Source: Actinokineospora diospyrosa
GTDB lineage: Bacteria; Actinomycetota; Actinomycetes; Mycobacteriales; Pseudonocardiaceae
NCBI RefSeq assembly: GCF_024171925.1
Contig: NZ_JAMTCO010000008.1
Location: 62,001 to 126,000, forward strand
Direction of reading: 5' to 3'
DNA length: 64,000 nucleotides
The translations under genes were made by a program, and so were the position numbers. The notes under the pieces were generated by a model. That model saw only the letters and a list, made by a program, of their open reading frames with translations. It was not told the origin of the DNA and did no database searches. Numbering within the stretch: position 1 is the first letter of the stretch; each line of letters begins with the position of its first letter. This document shows, one piece after another, positions 42,878 through 53,100 of this stretch.

Positions 42878-43168
42878 TCAGGCCTTGGCGAGCTGGTACT
42901 GCGTCTGGTCCCACCAACAAGACGTCGAGTACCTGGTGGCGGTGTAGGTCCAGCCCGCGGGCACCCGGCAGGCCCACAACCCCGGCTCCGGTAACGTAAC
43001 CAGGTACAACGGCTCACAACCCACGTCGGCGCGAACCATGACGTACGTGTAGCCCGCGGGCACCGTCCGGCACGACCACCGGTACTCCGCCGCTTCGGCT
43101 GTCGACGTGAGTGCGGTGGCCGCGATCACCGCCGAGAACACGACACCAAGCACCTTGCTGGCCTTCAC
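42878..43168 (-). CDS. Small secreted Cys protein with a duplicated motif
   Basis: 96 residues from a GTG at 43168. Signal peptide (VLGVVFSAVIAATALTSTAEA). The mature about 70 residues contain two related units, CRTVPAGYTYVMVRADVGC and CRVPAGWTYTATRYSTSC, four Cys in all, likely two disulfides. Small exported proteins of this type are common in actinomycetes and of unknown function. It is single, convergent with the NRPS operon. Confidence 0.7.
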   Translation of the reverse strand: MKASKVLGVVFSAVIAATALTSTAEAAEYRWSCRTVPAGYTYVMVRADVGCEPLYLVTLPEPGLWACRVPAGWTYTATRYSTSCWWDQTQYQLAKA

Positions 43169-43430
43169 AAGACCCACCTTCCGCCGCGATGAACGCCCCG
43201 GTGCGGGGCGGTCCAAGCACAGCAGGTCGGGCCGCCTTGATCATCCACCAATTGGTTGAACCAATCGAGGGGTCGGTCCCGTCAGGACAGTGGTGTCGTG
43301 ACCACCGTCGGATCGTGGGCCGTTCAGGGGATGTGGTTCACCGATTCTCCACTGTGCTCGTACGCCCGCTCCACAATCGCCAGCCCTGTCGGTCGGACCG
43401 CGGACCAGACGGGTGCGGCACCATAGGGCG

Positions 43431-43780
43431 GTGGACGACGTGGCCAAGGTGGACGTGGTGGCCGAGCTGGTCGGCCGGATCTGGCGCACGGAGGCAGCGG
43501 GCATGCTGGCTGTGCTCAGCCGCAGGCTCGGCGACTTCGACCGGGCCGAGGAAGCCCTGTCGGACGCGCTCACCCGCTGGCAGGCTGACGGCGTACCGGA
43601 CAGTCCCTCCGGGTGGCTCGTCACCACGGCCTGGCGCAAGGCGTTGGACCGGCTACGCCGCGACGCCGTCGGCCGGGAGAAGGCCGCCAGGGTGGCCGCC
43701 GAATCGTCGCCGGAGACGGCGCGGACGACCGGCTGGCCACGATCTTCGCCTGCTGCCACTCCGGCCAGATTCTTCTCGAC
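43431..43780 (+). pseudogene. Truncated, frameshifted ECF-type sigma factor
   Basis: GTG at 43431. Residues to about 43690 match the region-2 part of the SigJ/DUF6596-type ECF sigma factors (VGRIWRTEAAGMLAVLSRRL, DSPSGWLVTTAWRKALDRL). The expected next segment DDRLATIFACCH is in another frame (near 43720), and region 4 is missing. Cannot give a working sigma factor. Confidence 0.7.
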
Positions 43781-43829
43781 GCACCTCAGGCGGCTCGTCG
43801 CCCGTACGCCGATCGGGTCACGGTGCCCT

Positions 43830-44590
43830 CTACCGTGGTCGGAACGCGAGCGAACCCACCGGCGGCCGGGCGGTGTCACCCCCAGTCGGCCGCCGCCAGG
43901 ACGGGACTGTCCTCGCCGTCGGGACGGTGCCGCGGGCGAGTGCCGTGGGGGCGTGGTCGCCGTGGAAGCGGGCAACGTCCACACGGCGCGCAACACCGGG
44001 AAGTCCCACATGGTCGGACTCCGCTCGGACGGCAGCGGAGTGGAACGGTGACGGTCAGTGCGGTGTCGCGCCGCACGCTCGGGATTCCCGTGGACGGCAC
44101 TGTGGTGGCAGCGGGCAGGAGTTCGGAAGGCCAAACCGACGTGCGGCACTGGCGGGAGATCGTGAGCGTGGCCTGAGGCGACTGGCATTCCGCCGGGGTT
44201 CGGGCGGACGATACGGCGGTGGCTGTGGGAAGCGCCATTGAGGGCAGTGCGCTGTCGGCGGTTGGGGGACGGCACCGCTATCGCGGCCGGGTACCTGCAC
44301 GCGGTCGGGCTTGGAAGCGATGGGCGTATCCGCGCGACCGGGGAACGGTCGACCGGGCCTGCGAGGTTTGATCGGTGGGAGGACGTGGTGGCCCTGTCCA
44401 CCCGTCGGAGTTGCAGCGGACAGGCGGATCCTCGCGATCGGGGACAACAGTCTGGGGCAGTGCGAGGTCGGCGACTCGCACGACATCGTGGCCGTGGTCG
44501 CGGGCTCACACACCGGGCATGGTTGTCAGCACCGGTGACAACCAGTGCGGGGTTGACCCCTGGACGGGAGTCCACCTCACTCGCGAGTAG
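43830..44590 (+). pseudogene. Decayed RCC1-repeat (beta-propeller) gene
   Basis: Scattered RCC1-type units in all three plus frames: VVAVEAGNVHTARNTGKSHM, VVAAGRSSEGQTDVRHW, AAGYLHAVGLGSDGR, and LAIGDNSLGQCEVGDSHDIV. Order and spacing are those of one repeat protein, but at least four frame changes and stops intervene. It seems fused or joined to the dead sigma factor just upstream. Confidence 0.65.
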
Positions 44591-44706
44591 TGGGCGGGCG
44601 GTCACCTCGACTGCGGCAGGAGCGAGCCGGTGAAACCGCTCACTCCGCGAACATCCACATCGGACTCACGCGCGATAGTGGGGACAACCGCGAACAGTCT
44701 GGGGGA

Positions 44707-45123
44707 ATGGTGACCACCATCATCGCCATCGTGCTGGCCCTGTCGTTAACCGTCGTCGGCGTGCTCCACCTCGTCTGGGCGGCAGGCATCTACTTCCCCT
44801 TCGCCTCCGAACGCGAGGCGGCCCGCAAAGCCGTGGGCGACCGCGAGACCATGCCGCCGTGGCCGCTGACCACGCTGGTGGGCGCGCTCCTGATCCTCGC
44901 CGCGTACCTGGTCCTCGCGCTCCGCTGGCCCACGTGGCGAATCGTCGCCGACTGGGTCTACGAGTGGTCGATCTGGGGCATCGCGGTCGTGTTCTTCCTC
45001 CGCGCACTCGAACCCCTCGCGGCGCGCACGGCCAGCGCCGAGTACAACCGCCTGAACCGCCGCCTGTACTCGCCGTTCGTGCTCGTCCTCAGCGTCCTCG
45101 CCGCTGTGGTGGCGCTCGCCTGA
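44707..45123 (+). CDS. DUF3995-family membrane protein
   Basis: 138 residues, ATG after GGGGGA. Four hydrophobic helices; LSLTVVGVLHLVWAAGI and PFVLVLSVLAAVVAL are typical of DUF3995. Function unknown. Single gene. Confidence 0.75.
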   Translation: MVTTIIAIVLALSLTVVGVLHLVWAAGIYFPFASEREAARKAVGDRETMPPWPLTTLVGALLILAAYLVLALRWPTWRIVADWVYEWSIWGIAVVFFLRALEPLAARTASAEYNRLNRRLYSPFVLVLSVLAAVVALA

Positions 45124-45192
45124 ACCCGCTGCTTGCCACACGCGCGGCGGCGCCGGGTGGGCGTGACCCAGGCCGCCCGGGGTCAAAGATTC

Positions 45193-45221
45193 TTGACATG
45201 CTGTCAACGCCGCTTTACCTT
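45193..45221 (+). promoter_or_regulatory. Promoter with overlapping operator for the membrane protein/XRE pair
   Basis: TTGACA (45193-45198) lies within the perfect palindrome TGACA-TGC-TGTCA (45194-45206), with a weak -10 near 45216-45221. A direct repeat GTCAAAGATTCT flanks it (45182-45193 and 45227-45238). Probable autoregulatory site for the XRE protein two genes on. Confidence 0.55.
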
Positions 45222-45257
45222 GGTGATGTCAAAGATTCTGTACACGGGGAGCGGTGC

Positions 45258-45677
45258 ATGTCGTCCGAAGAGCAGCGTGCCTGGATCTACGTACTGGTCT
45301 GCGTGGTGGTCCCGGTCATCTACCTGGTCGGCATCCTGTCCGAGCTGCCGGGTGCCGACGTGGCGGAGATCGCCTACGTGCGACCGATGCTCACCGCGAT
45401 CGGCGTCGGGATAGTCGCGAACGTCGTGCTGACCGTCGTGGCCGCCGTTGTCTCACCCAAGGACGCGGGCAAGGCCGACGAACGCGACCGGGAGATCAAC
45501 CGCCGCGGCGAGCACGTCGGGTTCTACGTCATGAGCGTCTGCGCGGTCGGGCCGCTCGTCCTGGCGATGGTCAGGGCCGATCACTTCTGGATAGCGAACG
45601 CGCTCTACGTGTCGTTCGTCCTCGCCGCGCTCGCCTCGACTGTCGTGAAGCTCGTCGCGTACCGGCGGGGTTGGTAG
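45258..45677 (+). CDS. Four-helix membrane protein paired with an XRE regulator
   Basis: 139 residues. Helices at about 10-28, 42-62, 85-105 and 110-130, with the loop KDAGKADERDREINRRGEHVG between the second and third. This layout matches the DUF2178-like membrane proteins that are regularly followed by a 70-residue XRE regulator. Its stop directly abuts the start of that regulator. Function of the pair is unknown; a membrane-stress sensor is often assumed. Confidence 0.75.
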   Translation: MSSEEQRAWIYVLVCVVVPVIYLVGILSELPGADVAEIAYVRPMLTAIGVGIVANVVLTVVAAVVSPKDAGKADERDREINRRGEHVGFYVMSVCAVGPLVLAMVRADHFWIANALYVSFVLAALASTVVKLVAYRRGW

Positions 45678-45896
45678 ATGGGCAAGCCCACCAAGGTCAC
45701 GAACTCGATCCGCGCGTTGCGCTTCGCCACCGGGGAGATGACCCAGGCCGACCTGGCCGACCGCATCGGCGTGACCCGCCAGACCATCATCGCGATCGAA
45801 CAGGGCCGCTACTCGCCGTCGCTGGAAGTGGCCTTCCAGATCGCCCGCGTCTTCAAGGTCCCCCTAGACGACGTCTTCGGCTACCCCGAACAGTAA
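45678..45896 (+). CDS. Small XRE-family regulator
   Basis: 72 residues, almost only a helix-turn-helix: MTQADLADRIGVTRQTIIAI and EQGRYSPSLEVAFQIARVF. Minimal YozG/PlcR-like regulator. Zero-gap coupling with the membrane protein upstream. Likely binds the TGACA palindrome in front of the pair. Confidence 0.9.
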   Translation: MGKPTKVTNSIRALRFATGEMTQADLADRIGVTRQTIIAIEQGRYSPSLEVAFQIARVFKVPLDDVFGYPEQ

Positions 45897-45971
45897 GCCC
45901 CACAACCGCAACGGTTCGCGAGGCAACCGCATCGCGGCCCGGTTTCCCATGCCCTCAACCAGGGAGCAACC

Positions 45972-46637
45972 ATGCACACGACTCAAGACACGACGCGTAC
46001 AGCGCGCCTGGCCGGGGTCTTCTACCTCGGCATGGCCATCACCGCCGCGCTCGGCTTCATCGTCATCCGCCAGCAGGTCTTCGTGGCGGACAACCCGGCC
46101 GAGACACTGGCCAACCTGCTCGCACACGACTCCCTCGCCCGCGCGGGAATCGCGCTGGAGCTGGCCATGGTGGTGTTCCAAGCCCTCGCCGCCGCCTGGT
46201 TCTACCGGCTGTTCTGCCCTGTGGACTCCTTCGCCGCGAGCGGGATCGCCGCCTTCGGCCTGGTCAACACCGTGGTGACACTCGTCAGCACGGCCCTGCT
46301 CGCCACCGCGGTCCACATCCCCTCCGACGCGGCCACCGTCCAGGTCTTGTACGTGATCAGCTACAGCATGTGGGAGGTGGGCGCGCTGTTCTTCGGCCTC
46401 TGGCTGCTCCCTATGGGCTGGTGCGTCCTGCGCTCGGGTTGGATGCCCCGCCCCCTGGGCTGGACCCTCCTAATCGGCGGCGTCTGCTACCTGACCAGCC
46501 CGTTCATCCTCTACCTCGTCCCCAACGCCAAGACCCTGTTCGAGATCATGGCTATCCCCGCCTCCATCGGCGAGTTCTGGATGGTCGGCTACCTCCTCAT
46601 CCGCGGCGTCCGCCAGCGGACACCGCAGCAGGCGTGA
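45972..46637 (+). CDS. DUF4386-family membrane protein
   Basis: 221 residues, six or so helices. ARLAGVFYLGMAITAALGF at the start and GWMPRPLGWTLLIGGVCYL near the end are diagnostic of DUF4386. Function unknown. It lies 75 bases after the XRE gene and may or may not share its transcript. Confidence 0.85.
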   Translation: MHTTQDTTRTARLAGVFYLGMAITAALGFIVIRQQVFVADNPAETLANLLAHDSLARAGIALELAMVVFQALAAAWFYRLFCPVDSFAASGIAAFGLVNTVVTLVSTALLATAVHIPSDAATVQVLYVISYSMWEVGALFFGLWLLPMGWCVLRSGWMPRPLGWTLLIGGVCYLTSPFILYLVPNAKTLFEIMAIPASIGEFWMVGYLLIRGVRQRTPQQA

Positions 46638-46661
46638 CCGTCAGACGGGTCTACCGGGCCA

Positions 46662-47123
46662 TCATCCCCGGGACACCGCCACAACCAGGTCAGTGAACGA
46701 CGGTTCGCCGTAGCCGTTGCTGCAGCGCAGGAATACCGCAGGTCCATCGCTGTCGATGACGATGCCGGAGTTGCCAATCCAGGCCTGCTCGATGTCCATG
46801 CCGTCGACCCAGGTGTTCCACATCATGACCCGTAGCGGCTTCGAGCCCTTGGCGCGGTGCACGGTCAGCGACACCTCCGGCGGCGTGGTGTCGGTCCACA
46901 GCACCACCTCTGGATGGCGTTGACCCACAACCTCGAGCTTGCCTCCGCTGGCGCTCACGACCAACCCTTGCCTGTGCGGCCCGGCCACGCCCTCGAACCT
47001 GACGCGCAGCCTGTCGCCGTCGACCGGGTCGGGCAGCTCGTACGCCATGTGCACGAGCTGCCCGTCGACTTCGAGCGGCTCGCCCTGGGACTCGATGAAC
47101 AGCTCGCCCAGCTTCTTCACCAT
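46662..47123 (-). CDS. Probable immunity protein for the RHS toxin
   Basis: 153 residues, beta-rich, no signal peptide, no recognised family. Its start overlaps the RHS gene stop (TGATG), the expected place for the cognate immunity gene of a polymorphic toxin. Sequence features: LRVRFEGVAGPHRQGLVVSA and MMWNTWVDGMDIEQAWIG. Assignment rests on position. Confidence 0.6.
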   Translation of the reverse strand: MVKKLGELFIESQGEPLEVDGQLVHMAYELPDPVDGDRLRVRFEGVAGPHRQGLVVSASGGKLEVVGQRHPEVVLWTDTTPPEVSLTVHRAKGSKPLRVMMWNTWVDGMDIEQAWIGNSGIVIDSDGPAVFLRCSNGYGEPSFTDLVVAVSRG

Positions 47124-50100
47124 CAGTAACCCGGCCTCCGGAAGGGGTCGACGCGGGCGTGGTCCTGCGGCCAGCGCGGCACGACGTCGCGTCCACCGTC
47201 GCGCATGGGGATGGGCTCGTGGCTGAGCTCCATCAACTCCGTCCCGCCCTTCTTGGCATTGTAACGGACGGGAGGCTTGCCCAGCCGCATGCGCTCCAGG
47301 TCAGCGGCAGTCCAGTCGGCGCTTCTCACCGGGTCCGCGGCCAGGTTCTTCCAGAAGCGTGCGCGTACCGTCGACCACGCGGGCTCCTTGCCTGCGGCGG
47401 TCTTGCGATAGATGTCCTGGCCCGGCTTCCACCTCTTGCCGAGGCAGGCGTCAGCCTGGTCGTCCGCGTCGTCGCAGTCCTCCTGGACGTGGGGCCGGGC
47501 CGGGTGTGCTTCGCCGGTGCCCACGGCGGTGCCGGGGTTGGGTTCCTCGACCGCGCACTCCTGCAGGTCGCCGCGGACCGCCGCGCAGCCGCCGCCTACC
47601 GGGGTGGTTGCCGTCTCCGCGAGGCAGGACAGGAGGTTGCCGCCGATGCCGCACGCGGTCAGCTGGTCGTCGTCCTGGTCTTCCTCTTCCTCGCCGGTGT
47701 AGTCGCCCGCGTCGGGATCTTGTTCGCCTTCTTGCTCCGGCGCGTCTTCGCGGGTGGGGTCGACCGTCTTGACTCGCCAGGTCCAGGACTCGTGCAGGCG
47801 CAGGCTGCGGTACCAGCCGGAGGTCCACACCGCGCCGGTGTTCCAGATGGCCGTGCGCTTGGTCCACTGCTCCAGGTAGTTGTCGACCCTGGTCACCCGG
47901 TAGCCGCTCACCGACTGAACGTCCTCTGTGGACCACATCAGGGTCAGCGTCGAGGAGCTGGTGTGGATGATCCGCGGCTTCTCCGGCTCGACCTTCGCCC
48001 TCGGTGCCCTCGGCGGTGACGGGGGTTTCGGCTGTGGCAGCGGCTTCGGGCAGCCGCACCAGAAGTACTGGCCGCAGCCAACTCCCTCCACGCAACCGAG
48101 GCTGTAGTAGTCGCGCTTCATGGCGTCGTAGCCCTGCCACGAGTGCCCGTTGGCCTCGTACGGGTACCGGTCGGGGAAGATCGTGCCACCCAGTGCGACC
48201 GCGCCGATCAGGGCCACCGCCGCGGCCGCGCCGACGAGCTCACCGGCCACGACGCCACCAGGCCCGAACACGCCGCCGACGCAGCCACCCACGCCCGCGG
48301 AGGCGCCGACCATGGCACCGGGCGGACCTGCCACGGACAACCCCAGGCTCGCTTGAGCGGGCGGGTTGCACCAGTGGCCGCTGGGATCGGTGTTGGTCAG
48401 CGGGTTGCCTGCCGCGTAGCCGTAGCGGTTCATCGACGTGGCGCCGAACGGCAGGTCGACGTCGTCGCGGGACAGGAAGCCCGCCGAGCCGGGGCGGAAC
48501 CAGCGGGCCTGCATGGACACTGTGCCGGTGGTCGGGTCCGTCCAGTCGCCCTGGTAGCCGAGCTTCGACTGCGAGCCGGTGCTGGAGCGCCGGACACCGA
48601 AGGGGTCGAAGGTGGTCTGGCCCGCCACCGGGGCGGGGGCCTGCGGTGTCTGGTCGGTGCGCTGCCACCCGACGACGTCGCCGCGCGGGTCGGTGATCGG
48701 CCACATCGGGGTGGCGTTGATGCCCGCCAGGCGAGCCGAGGCGAGGGCGCCGAACGGGTCGCGGTTGTACAGCTCACCGGGCCCGACGACCGGTTCTTTC
48801 TCGGCGCCCGCGTACAGGAAGCCCGCCGTGTCCCGGGTCGCCACCCGGTCCATCGAGTCGTACCGGTAGGTGATCGCGCCATCGGCGGTCATCCGGTCGA
48901 ACGCGTCGAAGGCGGTGGTCGAGGTGCCCGCGCCCGCTGTCGTGGTCGAGGCGAGGGTTCCCCGCGGTGTGTAGGCGTAGGTCTTGCTGATCCCGGCCTC
49001 GGTGGAGGCCGTGAGCCTGGTCCTGGCGTCGTAGGCCCACGAGCCGACCTGGACCGGTGTCTGACCGGAGACCACAGTGGACTCCGCGGTGCGGTTGCCC
49101 GCCGCGTCCCAGGTGTAGCGGTGTTCGGCGGTACCGTCCTCCGGCGTCCAGGTGCTGAGCCGATCGGCCTTGTCGTAGCCGTAGGTGCCACCCGACTGCG
49201 GCCCGACCGTGACGTCCTTGCCGGTCAGGTTGCCGTTGCCGTCGTAGCCGTAGAGCGCCTGGTACATCACGATGTTGCCGGAGTTGACCGCGCCGTACTT
49301 CGAGACCCGGCCCCGGTTGTCGTACTCCCAGGCCTGCCAGCTGCCGTTGGCGTTGTTGAGGTACTTCAGCTCGCCGGTGGTCGCGTCGTAGTTGTACGTG
49401 CGGGTCAACCCGGTGGCGCTGTCGTTCATCGTGGCGAGGTCACCGCTGGGTCGCCAGGTGAACGTGCTGGTGCCCGCGGCGTCGACCCGCTTGGTCATCC
49501 GGCCCGCGGCGTCGTACTCGAACGAGGAACCCGATCCCGGACCGGACGATGAGGTCATCAGACCGCGGTCGGAGTAGGCGAATGTCTGCAACCCGTTCGG
49601 GTGGCTCATCGCGACGAGCCTGCCCGCGATGTCGTAGTTGAGGTAACGGGTGACCAGCGTCGACCCGCTGCCGCTGCGCTCGTCGGTGAGCCTGCCGACC
49701 GCGTCGAGGTAGCGGTCCACCACGACCCCACCGGGTTTGACGGTCTTCACGAGGTTGCCCGCGCCGTCATAGCCGAAGGTCCAGCGCCGGTCGCTCACCG
49801 CGGGGTGCGCGGCGGTCGACGGCTCGGTGACCGTCTCGGCTCGGCCCAGCGAGTTGTAGGTGGTCCAGGTCGCGTCTCCACGCCCGTCCGTGGTGCGGGT
49901 GCGGTTGCCCGCCCGGTCGTAACCGGCGGAGGCGGTGACCGACTCGGTCGCCGAGACCGGTTGGGTCGCCGACACCAGGCGGTTCATCGCGTCGTAGGTC
50001 TGGGTGGAGCGGTGACCGTTCGCGTTGACCACGGCCACCGTGTTGCCCGTGACGTCGTACTCGGCAGTCGCGACGTCCAGTTGCGGCCCACTCGGGCTCG

Positions 50101-53100
50101 CCCGGTGCCGGACGAGGGTCGCCCTGCCCGCGAGGTCGTACTCCATCTCGGTGACCCGGTTGCCGGTGTCGGCGGTGGCCGCGAGCCTGCCCCACGCGTC
50201 GTACCGCCAGCGGGTGGACGCGCCCACCCCGGGCCGGGTGGCCGAGGCGCGCTGGTTGTCCGCCGTGTAGGTGTAGGTCGTCCGCGCGCCCGCCGGGTTG
50301 ACCACCGCGGTCACGTTGCCCGCGTTGTCGTAGTCGAACGTGGTCGTGTGGTAGTTCGCGCCGCCGTCGAACTGCCGCGTCTCGACGATCTCGTGGGTCT
50401 TGCGGTCGAGGGTGTCCCAGTAGTAGTACACCTTCGCCCCGGCCGGGTCGGTCTGCTCGGTGACCCGGCCCAGCTCGTCGAACACCCGGCGGGTGATCGC
50501 GAACCCGGCGTCGGTCTCCGGCAGCTGCTCGTAGTTGACGTTGCCCGCCGCGTCGTAGCCGTACGCCCAGGCCTGGCCCCGCGAGTCCTCAACCTGGTAG
50601 AGCCTGCCGTTGGCGCCGTAGGTGTACCGGGTGGTGGGCGTGATCGGCGACCCACCGGGCGGGGTGTAGGTGGGCTCGCGCTCCTCGGTGACCCGGCCCG
50701 CGTCGTCGTAGACGGTCTCACTGATCCGACCGTGCTCGTCCTTCACGTGCGTCAGCTCGCCGAAGACGTTGTAGCCGCGCACCACCTCGGGGCGCACCGT
50801 GGTCGGCGACTGGCCCGCCAACTCCTCGGTGACCGGCGGCGCCTTGCTGCTCACCACCCGGCCGTAGGCGTCGTAGCGCGAGGTGGTGGCGAACGCGTCA
50901 GGGTCGCTCGCGCCTTCAGCGCGCGGGTCCAGCTCCTTGACCACGCGGCCCAGGCCGTCGCGCTCGTAGCGGGTGACCAGGTCGGTGCTGCCGTTCTCCA
51001 CGGTCTCGCTGGTCACCGCGCCCGCGGCGTCCCTCGTGTAGCGCACCGCCTCGACCCGGGTGCCGAAGACCGACTGCCTGGAGACCAGCCGGTCCTGCGG
51101 GTCGTACAGGTAGTTCGTGGCGAGCGCCAGCGGCGTGCCCGGTTGCCGCACCGTGCGTTTGATCTTGCCTTCGGCGTCGTAGAAGGAGTTGACGGTCGAG
51201 CTGTCGGCGGTGGTCTCGGAGATCACCCGCCCCGCGCCGTCGAACTGGCGGCGGAACAGCTCGACATCGCGCGGCGACCCGTTCGACCGCGGCACGTCGA
51301 GCCGTACGGCGAGCTTCACCAGGTCGTCGTTGGTGTACTCGTAGAAGGTCCGCCCGCCGAGCGCGTCCCGGTCCTCGACCTTGCGGCCCGCGGCGTCGTA
51401 GACGTACGTGCGGATACTCGCCAACCGCGGGGTGACCCCAACGGTCTGCTTGACCTCGGTGAGCCGCCCGCTGTCGTAGTGCCGCTCGGTGACCTTGCCG
51501 GTCGGCTCGGTCATCTTCTCCACGTACTCGTGGTCCAGCGGTTCGGTGCGCCAGCGGTAGGAGAACGTCGTCGTCGCACCGGAGGTGTCGACGATGGTGA
51601 GCACCCGGGCCGCGTTGTCGTAGGTGTACTCCGTGGTGCGGTTGCCCACCGCGCGCGGTGCCGTCACGGCCGGGCACGCCGCCGCCCCGGTCTCGACCGC
51701 CTTCTTCGTCAAGCCGTCGTTGTCGTAGTAGCGGCAGATCCGCTTGCGCGAGGACACGCCGGTGACCTCGTTGGTGACCTGCGGGTGGATCTCCTCGACG
51801 GTCCGGCCGAGGGCGTCGACGACGAAGCTGGTCGTCGTGCCCTCGGCGAGGCTGCTCGTCCAGGTGGTCTCGGAGGTGCGCCTGCCCACCACGTCGTAGT
51901 CGTAGCTGATCTTGCGGCCACCGGGCTCGGTCACCTGCGTGAGGTCGCCGTTGGCGTTGTAGCTGAACAGCGTTGTCGTCGTGCCGACCGTGGTCGACCG
52001 GAGCAGGCCCGCGGGCATCTTCTCCGGTGACGGGCCCGCCGTGCCGCCCCGCCGAGCGCCCACCGCCGTCTCGGTGCCCGCCGTGTAAGCGTGTGTGGTG
52101 ACCTGGCCGTCGACCGTGTTGGGCGTCGGGTGCCCGTTGCGCTGCAGCAGCCTGCCCTCGGTGTCGTAGCTGAACATGTCGTGGCGGCGCAGGGTGTTGC
52201 CCTGGTTGGGTTCGACGAAGGTCGCGGTCAGCCGGGTCACGTCCGGATCACCGCCGGGAACCGCGTTGTAGAACGAGCTCGTCGTCACCTGCTCGCTTGT
52301 GGAGCGGTTCTGCTGCTTGGAGGTTTGGTTGCCGTCCGCGTCGTACACCATCGTGTAGATGTGGAAGTTCTCGTCGGCGAACGAGAGGAAGTGCCCGTCG
52401 ATCTCGCCGTAGTGCCAGGCGCGGTGCGGGTAGAGCTCCTGCGGGGTGTTGATCGACCCCCCTTGTTCGAGGTCGCGCAACCGGTTCAGCTCGTCGTAGC
52501 GGTAGACCTCCCGCCGGTACGGGTTGGGCTGCCGGTTGTACTCGACCTGGACGGTTATCCCGCCGTAGGTGTTGAAAGTGTTCATGTACGGCTCGAGCTG
52601 ACCTGGCTCCGGGCGGGCCAGGAAGATCTGGGTGCGCAGCCCGTCCGGCGTCTCGACCGAGATGTCCCGATAGCTGTACAACAGCGCGTCGGAGGTCCAG
52701 TTGGTGAACACCGGGCGCTTGATCTGCCTGCCGTTCGGGCTCTGCACGAACCACTGGTCGGTGTTGGTGCCCAGGTTGTAGGAGGTGCACTGTGCCGGAC
52801 CGGGCGCTGGTTGGCAGACGGTGCTCAACCTGCCGCAGAGGTAGTTGTAGGACCAGGTGCCCAGCGCGGTGGCGATCGAGCTGATCACCGGCGGGCTCGT
52901 CTGCGCGCAATTCGGGCTCTGGGCGTTGGTCCAGGTGAGGGCGAGCGTGCGCCCGCTGGGCCGCTGCGTCACCGAGGTCACCTGCCCGACCGCGTCCCGG
53001 GTGAGCTCCAGCGAGCCCGACCCCGTGCGGCGGACTCGCTCGAGCCTGCCGGACGGGGAGAACTCCAGCACTTCCTGGTCACTGGCCTTGACGGTGATCC

